A model generated the notes under the pieces. It was not told the origin of the DNA. It worked only from the letters and a program-made list of their open reading frames with translations, and searched no databases. A stretch of 64,000 nt of DNA from Acidisoma cellulosilyticum (GTDB taxonomy: Bacteria > Pseudomonadota > Alphaproteobacteria > Acetobacterales > Acetobacteraceae): the NCBI RefSeq assembly GCF_020621385.1, contig NZ_JAESVA010000006.1, positions 62,001 to 126,000 on the forward strand. Reading direction: 5' to 3'. Numbering within the stretch: the stretch's first letter is position 1; each line of letters starts with the position of its first letter. The position numbers were made by a program, and so were the translations under genes. Positions 7,610-16,450 of the stretch are shown piece by piece.

Positions 7610-9025
7610 TCAAACCAGCACGGCACGCGGCTCAAGGAAAGAGTCCAGGCCGAAGACCCCGAATTCCCGCCCGATGCCGGATTGCTTGAAGCCACCAAAG
7701 GGGGCGAGCGGCTCATGCGGCGCATCGTTGATGGCGACCCGTCCAGCCTCCAACTGGGCCGCGACGCGCTTCGCCCGATCCAAATCGGAAGACAGCACAT
7801 AGCTCGCCAGCCCATAGGATGTGTCATTGGCGATCTCGATCGCCTCGGCCTCGCTTTCATAGGGGATCAGGCAAAGCACGGGGCCGAAGATTTCTTCTCT
7901 CGCGATGCGCATCTGGTTGCTGACCTCCGCGAAAACGGTCGGCTTCACGAACCAGCCGCGGTTAAGGCCATCGGGCCGGCCCTCACCGCCGGTGAGCAAA
8001 GTCGCACCTTCGGCCTGGCCGAGACGGATATAGGCCTGGACGCGATCCCATTGCGTCTGGCTGACCATCGGGCCGATCCTGACCTCCGGGTCGCTCGGCG
8101 CGCCGACCTTGATGCCGGCGACCGCGGCCCGCAGACGATCTTTGATCTCATCAAGCCGGCTGGCGGGTGCCAGAATGCGCGTGCCCGCGATGCAGGCCTG
8201 ACCGCTATTTCCGAACCCCACCATCAGCGCATGCGGGATGGCGCGGTCGAGGTCGGCATCGTCGAGGATGATCGTCGGGCTTTTGCCGCCAAGTTCCAAC
8301 GTTACACGCTTCATGCTGTCGGCAGCGGCGGCGAGAATGGACCGGCCGGTGGCGGTCGAACCGGTGAAGCTGATCTTGGCAATGTCGGGATGCGTGCTGA
8401 GCGCCGCGCCGACGACCGGCCCCTTGCCGTTGACGATATTGAAGACGCCCGCCGGAAGCCCAGCCTCATGCAGGCATTCAGTGAGCAGATGCGTCTGGAT
8501 CGCGCTCATCTCGGATGGCTTGATGACGATGCTGGTTCCAGCCGCGACGGCCGTCGCCAGTTTTGAGCAGATGAAGCCAATATTGCTGTTCCAGGGCGTG
8601 ATTGCGGCTGCGATGCCGGATGGCCGCATTTCGACCGCCGCACGGCCGATGGTGCGATGAAATTCGTAGGTTTCGAGCGTCCTGGCCATATCGAGAAAGA
8701 CAGAGGCCGCGTGCGGTATCGAGAACCCGGTGACATAGGCCGGTGCGCCGTATTCCTCGGCCATCACGGCCGTCAGCTCGGCCGCACGGGCCAAGACTGC
8801 GGCAGAGAGCCGCTGCAGCATGGCGATCCGTTCGCTTTTTGTAGTCCGAGAGACGCGGGGGAAGGCGCGCTTCGCTGAGGCGACCGCGATCGCCACGTCT
8901 TCAATGTTGCCGAGGCGTACAGTTCCGATCTGTTCCTCGGTCGAGGGATTGAACAAGGGCAACCTCTCCTCCCCTTTGGGGGTCGTAAAGGCGCCGTCGA
9001 CATAGATGTTTTCGATGGTCTGCAT
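7610..9025 (-). CDS. NAD(P)-dependent aldehyde dehydrogenase
   Basis: 471 aa, slightly short of 480-500 but complete. ALDH signatures are present: TPWNSNIGFICSKLATAVAAG, the catalytic general base Glu244 in LELGGKSP, the nucleophile Cys278 in GQACIAG, EEIFGPVL and PFGGFKQSGIGRE. It oxidises an aldehyde to an acid. The open frame continues 59 codons further upstream, but that part runs through the divergent promoter and looks non-coding. The ATG at 9025 begins a normal ALDH N-terminus (MQTIENIYVDG). It is divergent from a LysR gene, its likely regulator, and downstream of it lie the DsbA-like and DUF1330 genes. It may finish the aldehyde made by the nearby amine oxidase (inference). Confidence 0.92.
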   Translation of the reverse strand: MQTIENIYVDGAFTTPKGEERLPLFNPSTEEQIGTVRLGNIEDVAIAVASAKRAFPRVSRTTKSERIAMLQRLSAAVLARAAELTAVMAEEYGAPAYVTGFSIPHAASVFLDMARTLETYEFHRTIGRAAVEMRPSGIAAAITPWNSNIGFICSKLATAVAAGTSIVIKPSEMSAIQTHLLTECLHEAGLPAGVFNIVNGKGPVVGAALSTHPDIAKISFTGSTATGRSILAAAADSMKRVTLELGGKSPTIILDDADLDRAIPHALMVGFGNSGQACIAGTRILAPASRLDEIKDRLRAAVAGIKVGAPSDPEVRIGPMVSQTQWDRVQAYIRLGQAEGATLLTGGEGRPDGLNRGWFVKPTVFAEVSNQMRIAREEIFGPVLCLIPYESEAEAIEIANDTSYGLASYVLSSDLDRAKRVAAQLEAGRVAINDAPHEPLAPFGGFKQSGIGREFGVFGLDSFLEPRAVLV

Positions 9026-9054
9026 GGGAGACAATCCGCTGTGCTTGTGGCTGT

Positions 9055-9086
9055 TCTTATGTCTCAGAACCGTTGATGCTATAAGA
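9055..9086. promoter_or_regulatory. Inverted repeat in the aldehyde dehydrogenase/LysR divergent promoter
   Basis: TCTTAT (9055-9060) and ATAAGA (9081-9086) form a six-base inverted repeat with a 20-base spacer in the 99-base gap between the two divergent starts. The position suits a LysR dimer binding site controlling both genes. The arms are short and chance cannot be excluded. Confidence 0.3.
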
Positions 9087-9124
9087 CGGACAATTCGGGA
9101 CAGCCTAATGAGTAGAATCGCACA

Positions 9125-10027
9125 ATGGTGAAAGCGAGCCTGTTCGAACTGGAAGCGGTGACAGCCGTCGCACGTACCGGTGGATTTCGCTCGGCGGCGC
9201 AAAGCTTGGAGATGTCCGCCTCAGCGCTTAGCCACGCCGTGGCGAGCCTAGAAGCGCGCCTCGGCGTTCGGCTGTTCAACAGGACGACGCGCAGCGTCGC
9301 ACTTTCAGCGGCAGGAGAGCAGTTCGTAGCAGACGTGGCCCCCGCCTTGGCCGCGATCGGCAGCGCGATCGAGACGATCGGCGAGCGGAACGCAGAGCCG
9401 TCCGGCACATTGCGGCTGAATACATCGGCCGGTGCGGCACGCATGCTGCTGGTACCGCTCATTCTCGACTATATCCGCCGCTATCCTGGTATGGAGGTGG
9501 AGATCGTCACCGAGGGCGCGCTGGTCGATGTGATCGGTCAAGGCTTCGATGCCGGTATCCGTCTGGCGGAGGCCGTGCCACCCGACATGATCTCGATCCC
9601 AATCCAACCGCTGCTGTATTCGGCTGTCGTCGGGGCGCCCAGCTATTTCGAAAAGCGCAACCGCCCGACTGTGCCAAGCGATCTGCTGCAGCACACCTGC
9701 ATTCGCGCCCGCATGGCAAGCGGGAGGCTTTATCGTTGGGAATTCGAGCGTCGGGGTGAAAACCTGCTCATAGATGTGCCTGGCAGGCTGACCCTCGACG
9801 AAAGCAGCCTCATGCTGGAAGCGGCCATCGCCGGAGCAGGACTAGCCTATCTGTCGGAATACGCCGTCGCCGCGCATGTCGCGGCAGGGCGGCTGGTCAA
9901 GGTGCTGGAGGATTGGATACCTCCTTATCCGGGGCTTTGCCTGTATTTCGCGGGACGCCGGCATATCCCCGCCAAACTGCGCGCACTCATCGATCTCATT
10001 CGCAGCAAAACGGATCTGCCGGTTTGA
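9125..10027 (+). CDS. LysR-family transcriptional regulator
   Basis: 300 aa. Winged helix-turn-helix at residues 5-65 (FELEAVTAVARTGGFRSAAQSLEMSASALSHAVASLEARLGVRLF), then a substrate-binding type effector domain (GTLRLNTSAGAARMLLVPLI, the degenerate DAGIRL motif). It belongs to the common branch with a predicted co-inducer cavity. Divergent from the aldehyde dehydrogenase with 99 bases between starts, the classical arrangement of a LysR regulator and its target. The signal is unknown but is plausibly the aldehyde dehydrogenase substrate or a precursor. Confidence 0.93.
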   Translation: MVKASLFELEAVTAVARTGGFRSAAQSLEMSASALSHAVASLEARLGVRLFNRTTRSVALSAAGEQFVADVAPALAAIGSAIETIGERNAEPSGTLRLNTSAGAARMLLVPLILDYIRRYPGMEVEIVTEGALVDVIGQGFDAGIRLAEAVPPDMISIPIQPLLYSAVVGAPSYFEKRNRPTVPSDLLQHTCIRARMASGRLYRWEFERRGENLLIDVPGRLTLDESSLMLEAAIAGAGLAYLSEYAVAAHVAAGRLVKVLEDWIPPYPGLCLYFAGRRHIPAKLRALIDLIRSKTDLPV

Positions 10028-10158
10028 CTTGGTGACGCGGCGGGGTTTCTGACGGGAATAAGACCTCCACGCACAGAATAATGGATGATTTATCACGTCC
10101 CGCATGCGGTCGACAAATCGGCTGGACAGCCGCAACTCGGCAAATCCAATATAAATCG

Positions 10159-11103
10159 ATGGCAAATCACTTTCAGGGTCAACTGGGCGAAACCGATCTG
10201 CGCCTCCTTCGGGTTTTCCACGCCGTGGCGGAGAAAGGCGGCTTCGCTGCTGCCGAAGTCAGCCTCGGCAAGACCAAGTCTGCCGTCAGCGCCGATGTAT
10301 CGGCCCTTGAGACCCGATTGGGCGTCACCCTTTGCGCACGCGGCCGGGGCGGCTTCGCGCTGACCATCGAGGGGCGGCAGGTTCTGGAAGCGGTCGAGGC
10401 GCTTTTCGCGGATCTGGACAATTTCCGGGACCGCATGAACCAGGCCCGCGGCAGGCTGTCCGGCACACTGACGCTGCATGTCACGGATAATATCGTGACT
10501 TACGAAAAGAGCCCGCTGCTGCGGGTCGTCGGCCGTTTCGCGGCGCTGCATCCGGAGGTCTTTATTCAGCTCGTCTCCGGCGCGGCCAGCGAGGTCGAAC
10601 AGGCCGTCATGGACGGGCGCGCGACGATCGGCGTGTCGGTATTGCCGCGGCTGGTCGCCACGCTCGACGCGACGCCGCTCTTTCAAGAGGTCCTGCACCT
10701 CTATTGTGGGCGGGACCATCCTCTGTTCTCGACGCCGGCCTCGGCCATAACGCCTGAAGAGATCGGCCGGCATCGCATGGTGGAAGTGTCTGCCGGTGCC
10801 ACGGGTCCGCTCTGGCCGATCTGGCGCGAGCAGCTCACGTTTTCGGCGCGGGCCGGAACGATCGACGCACGCGCCATTCTGCTTCTGAGCGGGGCCTTTC
10901 TTGGTTTTCTGCCGCCGGCCTATGCCGAAACCTGGACGAGGCAGGGCCTGCTTCGCGCGCTGGCGCCCGAACGGCTCCATTTAAGCAATATGTTTCATGT
11001 CCTGACCCGCCGTGGCACGCCCGGCGGGTTGATTGCCGAGACATTCAAAACCCTGCTGATCGCTGATTATGCAAAAGAAGAGAGCACTGCGCCTATTTGT
11101 TGA
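10159..11103 (+). CDS. LysR-family transcriptional regulator
   Basis: 314 aa from the ATG at 10159; an in-frame ATG at 10081 would add 26 residues that do not look like protein. The N-terminal HTH reads TDLRLLRVFHAVAEKGGFAAAEVSLGKTKSAVSADVSALETRLGVTLCARGRGGFALT. The same subfamily signature (DLRLLRVF, SALETRLGV-LC-RGR-GF-LT) appears in the LysR at 17724-18641, so the two are paralogs. The effector domain follows from residue about 90. It precedes the desaturase/isomerase pair on the same strand by about 100 bases and may regulate them or the Pot-type ABC operon (inference). Confidence 0.92.
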   Translation: MANHFQGQLGETDLRLLRVFHAVAEKGGFAAAEVSLGKTKSAVSADVSALETRLGVTLCARGRGGFALTIEGRQVLEAVEALFADLDNFRDRMNQARGRLSGTLTLHVTDNIVTYEKSPLLRVVGRFAALHPEVFIQLVSGAASEVEQAVMDGRATIGVSVLPRLVATLDATPLFQEVLHLYCGRDHPLFSTPASAITPEEIGRHRMVEVSAGATGPLWPIWREQLTFSARAGTIDARAILLLSGAFLGFLPPAYAETWTRQGLLRALAPERLHLSNMFHVLTRRGTPGGLIAETFKTLLIADYAKEESTAPIC

Positions 11104-11200
11104 TCACTTCAGTTCAGCCGAAGTTTACTTCACGGCTTTTGTCACGACGGTCCGTCGCGCAGGCTCTAAAGATCCTCACAGAGACAGGGAGTGAGGCGGA

Positions 11201-12148
11201 ATGCAGGATTGGATCTCGGCGCGGGGGGCAAAGGTCGTCCCCGGGACCGTTCTCAAAACGCTTAGCACGCGCTCGGATCTTCGCGGACTGACCCAGCTTT
11301 TCAGCCAGATAGCGGCGGTCGCGGCGGCCATTATCTGCATGATTCTGCTCGCCCCCAGTGCTTGGACAATTCTGCCCTTCATCGTCCTGGGCATCATGCT
11401 GAACTGCCTCTATGCCGGTCAGCATGAGATGAGCCATCGCACCGCCTTCCGCTCCCGCTGGCTGAATGACGGTGTGGGCGCGGCGATCGGCTTTCTGTCC
11501 ATCTACCCGGCCCGCTGGGACCGCTACTTCCATTTCGCCCATCACCGCCATACCCAGGACCCCGCGCGTGACCCTGAGCTTCTGGCGCGCGGCCCCTATA
11601 CGCCCCGCTCCTACGCCCTCTATTTCATCGGTCTCACCTATTGGTACGGGCGCATGAGAAGCACGCTGCGCATCGCCTGCGGGCGGCTGCCGGCCTATGC
11701 GACCTATCTTTTGCCGGCGCAGCGCAGCGAGGTCATCGCCGAAGCGCGCTGGCATCTGGCCGGTTATGCAGCCGTTCTGGCGCTGTCGCTGGTACTGCAC
11801 ACTTGGGCCGCCGTTCTGTTCTGGCTCGCTCCCATGATGCTGCTGAAATGGGTTCACAACCTGCAGAATACCGGCGAGCATACCTGTCTGACGCATGAGC
11901 AGGATACCTTGCGCAATACCCGCACCCTGCGCGGGCCGAAGCTGGTGCGCTGGCTGGTATGGAATATGTCCTACCACACCGCCCATCATACCTTTCCGGG
12001 CATTCCCTTTTTCGCGCTCCCCGCGCTCAACACGGAAATCCAGACCCGGCTTGGCGAATCCCTGCCCGGCGCCAGCTATATCGGCGCGCAGATTGACATT
12101 GCAACGACCCTGCTGCGCGACGGCGACCGGATGGGAGACTTGGCATGA
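11201..12148 (+). CDS. Membrane fatty acid desaturase family protein
   Basis: 315 aa integral membrane diiron protein. The three histidine boxes are in place: HEMSH (75-79), HFAHHRH (111-117) and the third in NMSYHTAHH (255-263), with an extra HNLQNTGEH (219-227) typical of the family. Hydrophobic stretches lie around residues 36-72, 92-103, 138-150 and 186-215. The family includes acyl-lipid desaturases, hydroxylases and monooxygenase-like members acting on small molecules, so the exact reaction is open. The stop overlaps the start of the next gene by four bases, coupling it to an isomerase-like enzyme. That suggests a role in a catabolic pathway rather than lipid remodelling (inference). 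Confidence 0.85.
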   Translation: MQDWISARGAKVVPGTVLKTLSTRSDLRGLTQLFSQIAAVAAAIICMILLAPSAWTILPFIVLGIMLNCLYAGQHEMSHRTAFRSRWLNDGVGAAIGFLSIYPARWDRYFHFAHHRHTQDPARDPELLARGPYTPRSYALYFIGLTYWYGRMRSTLRIACGRLPAYATYLLPAQRSEVIAEARWHLAGYAAVLALSLVLHTWAAVLFWLAPMMLLKWVHNLQNTGEHTCLTHEQDTLRNTRTLRGPKLVRWLVWNMSYHTAHHTFPGIPFFALPALNTEIQTRLGESLPGASYIGAQIDIATTLLRDGDRMGDLA

Positions 12149-13035
12149 CGGCATTGACCGAAACGGCAGCAGTGCCGCCGCGTCTGGAAGTATTCCAGGC
12201 GCTCTGGGCGATGGAGCAAAGGCGCTCGGGTGTGCCGGAACGGCCGCTCGAACAAAGCTTCGCCATGGTCGCCGAAGCCGGGTTCGACGGCATCTGCATC
12301 GATACCGGCGTCACACCGTTGAACGAGGCTTTCGCGCTCGCGCCGCTCTTTGAAAAGCATAATCTCCGCTGCCTCGTCACAGCCTTCGTCAGCAGCATGG
12401 ACGGCCTGACCCCGGTGCTGGAACTGGCAAAACACCTCAATGCCACCCATATCAACCTGATCGGCCAGGTCATGCCGCTCGGTGTCGATGCGACCGTGCC
12501 TGTCGCCCGCCGCTGGATGGAAATGGCGGATGCCGCCGGCGTCGAACTTCAGTTCGAGACGCATCGCAACAGCATCACGAACGATATGTTTGCGACATTG
12601 CAACTATTGGATGCTGTGCCGGAAATGACGTTGTCGGCCGATCTGTCCCATTACGTCGTCGGTCGCGAATTCGACTATCCGATCAGCGCGCGCACGGAAT
12701 CGCATATCGCGCGGCTGCTCGCCCGGTCCGCATCCTTTCAGGGCCGCATCGCGTCCCGCCAGCAGATCCAGGTGCCTTTCGGATTTCCGCAATACGCGAA
12801 ATGGCTGGATCTGTTCCTCGGCTGGTGGCAACAAGGCTTTCGCCAATGGCGGGCGGAAGCGGCAAGAGCCGGCACCACCAAGCCGCTGAACTTCCTGTGC
12901 GAACTCGGCCCGCATGAATATGCCATGACCGGACCGGACGGACTTGAACTGTCGGACCGCTGGGAAGAAGCGCTGCTGATCAAGCAGCATGTCCGCGCGA
13001 TCTGGTCCGGCCTTGACGATGAGGCGACATCGTAG
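12145..13035 (+). CDS. Sugar phosphate isomerase/epimerase-like protein
   Basis: 296 aa, xylose-isomerase-like TIM barrel (AP endonuclease family 2 fold). Visible barrel elements: MVAEAGFDGICIDTG, INLIGQVMPLG, GVELQFETHRN with a metal-ligand Glu, and LSADLSHYVVG with Asp/His ligands. The C-terminal CELGPHEYAMTG block is shared with the truncated protein at 1-180. Reaction probably isomerisation or epimerisation of a keto or hydroxy acid or sugar. Start ATG overlaps the desaturase stop (ATGA). Convergent with the metallo-hydrolase gene that ends the Pot-type operon. Confidence 0.82.
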   Translation: MTALTETAAVPPRLEVFQALWAMEQRRSGVPERPLEQSFAMVAEAGFDGICIDTGVTPLNEAFALAPLFEKHNLRCLVTAFVSSMDGLTPVLELAKHLNATHINLIGQVMPLGVDATVPVARRWMEMADAAGVELQFETHRNSITNDMFATLQLLDAVPEMTLSADLSHYVVGREFDYPISARTESHIARLLARSASFQGRIASRQQIQVPFGFPQYAKWLDLFLGWWQQGFRQWRAEAARAGTTKPLNFLCELGPHEYAMTGPDGLELSDRWEEALLIKQHVRAIWSGLDDEATS

Positions 13036-13055
13036 CGGGGCCGTCGCGGGGCAGC

Positions 13056-13823
13056 CTACGCCGGGTTCAGATGGCATCCCGGTGCGTGCCGCCCGGCGCG
13101 ATATTCACTAATCAGCTGTCGCAGCCGGGTTCGGCCGAATGACCCGAAATGCCCGCCATGGATGACCGCCGCCGGCAAGGCGTCCAGCCTGTCCATTGAC
13201 CTGTCATAATCACCCAGATCGGCGTGATAGGTATCGGTGATCAAGGGACCGTCATAGACCACATCGCCGGACAGCAACGTGCCTGTCCGCTGTTCCCACA
13301 GCGCGATGCCGCCCGGCGAATGGCCGGGCGTATGGACTACCTGGAACTGACGATCGCCCAGATCGATCACATCGCCGTCCGCCAGCACGCGCGTCGGCGG
13401 GGCCGGCCGCACGCGGTAAGACGCCGCATCCCATCCTGCCGGAAAGCCATCGAACATCGCATCCGTCGCATAGCCGTCCGCGAGGGTGAGATGATTCTCG
13501 GGACAGGTCAGAATGCCGGCCTCGGCCGCATGCACGCAGCGGCAGGCGAATTCGTGATGCCCGCCGATATGATCGTAATGCGTATGGCTGGCGACACAGA
13601 TCGGCTCGCGCTCGGCGAGCTTCGCCACAGCGCCACGCAGGGGAAAGACGCCAAGCCCGGTATCGAACAGCAGATCGGCATCCCGCCCGCGCACGTGCCA
13701 GATATTGCAGCGGAAATAGGGCTTGATCCAAGGCTCGTGGATCAAGGTGACGTTGTCCGCGAACCGGATCGCCTCAAACCACTGGTCGGCGGTCGTGATT
13801 TCAAACCGGGACAAGATCTTCAC
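13056..13823 (-). CDS. MBL-fold metallo-hydrolase
   Basis: 255 aa. The metallo-beta-lactamase signature SHTHYDHIGG gives His80, His82, Asp84 and His85. Further ligands lie in VVHTPGHSPGG and LLSGDVVYDG, and a late His in VIHGGHFGSFG completes a two-zinc site. The N-terminal part (LIHEPWIKPYFRCNIWHVRGRDADLLFDTGLG) resembles lactonase/glyoxalase II-like enzymes. The start lies 23 bases inside the end of the ATPase gene, so it is the last gene of the Pot-type ABC operon. It probably hydrolyses the imported compound or a thioester or lactone made from it (inference). Confidence 0.88.
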   Translation of the reverse strand: MKILSRFEITTADQWFEAIRFADNVTLIHEPWIKPYFRCNIWHVRGRDADLLFDTGLGVFPLRGAVAKLAEREPICVASHTHYDHIGGHHEFACRCVHAAEAGILTCPENHLTLADGYATDAMFDGFPAGWDAASYRVRPAPPTRVLADGDVIDLGDRQFQVVHTPGHSPGGIALWEQRTGTLLSGDVVYDGPLITDTYHADLGDYDRSMDRLDALPAAVIHGGHFGSFGRTRLRQLISEYRAGRHAPGCHLNPA

Positions 13824-14829
13824 TCCGGCAGGAGAGGGTCAGCACATCGCCCGGCACGGCGGTGGCATTGCCGGCCAAGCGCAGACGCAAAGCCTGCCCG
13901 CTCGGCTCGGCCTTCGCTTCGGCGCGGATATAGGCGCCCTGGAACAAGCTGTCCGTCAAGCGCACCTGGCCCAGGGAGATCGGGCCGGTTCCGTCCGCGA
14001 TGATGTTTTCGGGTCGGATGATCAGCCCCGTGGCGCCCTCGGGCGGCGGCGCAGAGAGCGGAAAATCACCCAGAGCGGTGCGCGCCAGCCCGCCCTCGAA
14101 ACGGGCCGCAATTTCCGTGCTCTCGCCCATGAAATTGGCCGTGAAGCGCGTGCGAGGACGGGCATAGACGCGGGCCGGCGCCCCGTAATCCTCGATCCGC
14201 CCCTTATTCATCACCACCACGACGCTGGCCAGGGCCATCGCCTCCTCCTGGTCATGCGTCACATGCACGAAGCAGCGCCCGGTGCGCCGCTGCAAAGCCA
14301 GCAACTCATCCTGCATCTGGCGGCGGAGATTGAGGTCGAGCGCGCCGAGCGGCTCGTCCAGCAGCAGGATCTCGGGCTCCACGATCAGCGCGCGGGCGAC
14401 GGCCACACGCTGGCGCTGGCCACCCGACAACTCATGAATGCCGCGCTTGCCGTAACCACCGAGCCCGACCATCTCCAGCGTCGCTGCCACGGTCTTCACC
14501 CTCTGCGGCTTCGGCATTCGCCGCAGTTTCAGACCATAGCCGAGATTGTCGGCGACACTCATATGCGGGAACAGCGCATAATCCTGGAACACGGTCGCGG
14601 TCGGCCGCTTGGCCGGACCGTGATGCGTCACGTCCTGGCCGGCGATGTGAACGCGGCCAGAGGTCGGCGGCGTAAACCCGCCGAGCACGGACAGAAGCGT
14701 GGTCTTGCCGCTGCCGGACGGACCCAGCATGACGACATAGTCATGCGCCGCGACACTGAGGGAAACGCCCGCCAGCGCGACCGACCCATCGTAAACCTTG
14801 GTCACGGTATCGATTTCGAGATGATTCAT
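13801..14829 (-). CDS. Spermidine/putrescine-type ABC transporter ATP-binding protein
   Basis: 342 aa. Walker A GPSGSGKTTLL, Q-loop FQDYALFPHM, signature LSGGQRQRVAVARAL, Walker B ILLLDEP and switch HVTHDQEEAM are all intact. A TOBE-type C-terminal domain (about residues 240-342, with IIRPENI) marks it as PotA/FbpC class. It energises the two permeases encoded upstream. Start overlaps the previous permease stop by four bases (ATGA). Confidence 0.93.
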   Translation of the reverse strand: MNHLEIDTVTKVYDGSVALAGVSLSVAAHDYVVMLGPSGSGKTTLLSVLGGFTPPTSGRVHIAGQDVTHHGPAKRPTATVFQDYALFPHMSVADNLGYGLKLRRMPKPQRVKTVAATLEMVGLGGYGKRGIHELSGGQRQRVAVARALIVEPEILLLDEPLGALDLNLRRQMQDELLALQRRTGRCFVHVTHDQEEAMALASVVVVMNKGRIEDYGAPARVYARPRTRFTANFMGESTEIAARFEGGLARTALGDFPLSAPPPEGATGLIIRPENIIADGTGPISLGQVRLTDSLFQGAYIRAEAKAEPSGQALRLRLAGNATAVPGDVLTLSCRSEDLVPV

Positions 14830-15605
14830 GCCCGGCGCTTTCTCAGCAGCAGAATTTCGACGGCCAGCATCAGGCCGATGGAAATGAGGAAAATCAAAGC
14901 GCCGGCGGCATTGGTCTCAGGCGTCAACCCGCCTCTCAACAGGCCCCAGATCACCACGGGCAAGGTCACGTCGAACCGCGTGTTGAGAAAGGCGATGAGG
15001 AATTCATCCCAGGAGAGGGTGAAGCACATGCAGAAGGCAGCGATCAGCGTGGGCGCGATCATCGGCGCGGTAATGGTCAGCAGCACGCGCAGCGTGCCGG
15101 CGCCCAAATCCCTTGCCGCATATTCGATGCGCCGCTGATGCTCGCCCAGCTGCGCCAGACAGATGGCGAAGGCCAGCGGCATATTCATCACCACATGGCC
15201 GATGATCACGGTGGGCAGGCCCGGCGCCGCGCCCAAAGCAGAGGCGGAGACGAGCAGCCCCATGCCGACCAGAAGGTAGGAGACCGCCATGGGCAGCATA
15301 ATGATGCCGCGGATGAAACGTTTCCCCGGCATGTCGTAGCGGGCGAGACCGTAGGCCGCCAGAAACCCGAGCAGTACCGAGAGCGCGGAGGAGACGACGC
15401 CCACCACCAGTGAATGGCCGAAGCCTCCCATCAGTCTGGCATCGTGAAACACGGCCAAATACCAGCGCAGCGACAACCCCTTCAGCGGCGGTACCGGCAA
15501 ATTGCCCGCCTGGAAGGAGAACAGCACCAGCACCACCACCGGCAGGAAAATGAACAAGTAGCAAAGCGCCATATAGAGACTGGCGAAAAGGGTAAGGGTC
15601 TTCAT
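14826..15605 (-). CDS. ABC transporter permease (PotC-like)
   Basis: 259 aa with about six membrane segments, starting with a hydrophobic helix at residues 8-30. The ATPase-docking EAA loop is recognisable (IEYAARDLGAGTLRVLLTITAPMIAPT). C-terminal end is the short basic LLLRKRRA. It pairs with the permease encoded just upstream as the heterodimeric membrane channel of a polyamine/iron-type importer. Overlaps both neighbours by four bases. Confidence 0.9.
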   Translation of the reverse strand: MKTLTLFASLYMALCYLFIFLPVVVLVLFSFQAGNLPVPPLKGLSLRWYLAVFHDARLMGGFGHSLVVGVVSSALSVLLGFLAAYGLARYDMPGKRFIRGIIMLPMAVSYLLVGMGLLVSASALGAAPGLPTVIIGHVVMNMPLAFAICLAQLGEHQRRIEYAARDLGAGTLRVLLTITAPMIAPTLIAAFCMCFTLSWDEFLIAFLNTRFDVTLPVVIWGLLRGGLTPETNAAGALIFLISIGLMLAVEILLLRKRRA

Positions 15606-16450
15606 AGCCGGGAAAGCCTGAGCCAGCGCTGCAGGCCGAGATAGGCCAGGGCGACAATGGCGGTAAGGATGAGCGACATGGCCGAGGCCGAGGCAAGATC
15701 GAGCTGACGCTGGATCTGCATCATGATCAGCTGCGGCAGCAGCAATTGCCGGAAGCCACCAAGAATTTGCGGCGTCACATAATCGCCGATGGTGAGCACG
15801 ATGGTCAGAAACGCGCCGGTCGCGACACCCGGCATGCTCAGCGGCAAGGTAATGCCGAAGAAGGCCCGCCAGGACGAGGCCCCCAGATCGCGTGCCGCCA
15901 GTTCGTAGCGCGGGTTGATCTGCTTGAGGCTGGCATAGATGGTCAGCGTGTTCAGCATCAGAAAGAAATGCACGAAGCCGAGTTCCGTCGCGTGCGGATT
16001 ATAGGCCAGCATCAGCGGGCGATGGATCAGATGCAGGGCCAACAAGGCTTTGTTGACCAGCCCGACCGGGGAAATGGCTAGCAGCCAAGCATAGGACCGC
16101 ACGACATAGGAGGTCCAGAACGGCAGAATGGCCATGATCAGCGCCAGGCGCTGCCAGCGCGCCGGCACCACGCAGGCGATGCTCCAGGCGAAGGGGTATG
16201 AGATCACGGTGCTGAGCACCGTGACGACGATCGTGGTCACCACGGAATCGATCAGCGCCTGCACATAGGCGGGCTGGCTGAAAAAGGCGCGATAGGCGCC
16301 GAGCCCCCATTGCGGGCTCGGCACACCGGCAGCCGTCAACGGGTGCAGGCTGGCGGCCACCATCAGCAGGACAGGGCCGATAAAAAACAGCAGGATCCAA
16401 AGCAAGGCGGGCAGCGTGAATCCGACGCCGCCCCAGGCAGACCGGTTCAT
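15602..16450 (-). CDS. ABC transporter permease (PotB-like)
   Basis: 282 aa. N-terminal membrane helix (LPALLWILLFFIGPVLLMVAASL) and a typical extracellular segment, then a conserved EAA-type loop (LAARDLGASSWRAFFGITLPLSMPG) that docks the ATPase. Six predicted membrane spans. Start overlaps the stop of the binding-protein gene by four bases, so the whole transporter is translationally coupled in the order binding protein, PotB-like, PotC-like, ATPase. Confidence 0.9.
   Translation of the reverse strand: MNRSAWGGVGFTLPALLWILLFFIGPVLLMVAASLHPLTAAGVPSPQWGLGAYRAFFSQPAYVQALIDSVVTTIVVTVLSTVISYPFAWSIACVVPARWQRLALIMAILPFWTSYVVRSYAWLLAISPVGLVNKALLALHLIHRPLMLAYNPHATELGFVHFFLMLNTLTIYASLKQINPRYELAARDLGASSWRAFFGITLPLSMPGVATGAFLTIVLTIGDYVTPQILGGFRQLLLPQLIMMQIQRQLDLASASAMSLILTAIVALAYLGLQRWLRLSRL

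Noticed and set aside
9026-9202. 59-codon N-terminal extension of the aldehyde dehydrogenase
   Set aside because: It crosses the divergent promoter and the LysR start, and the extension does not resemble an ALDH N-terminus.
13723-15138. 471-codon plus-strand frame across the ABC ATPase gene
   Set aside because: Shadow of the minus-strand ATPase and permease, which carry complete ABC motifs.
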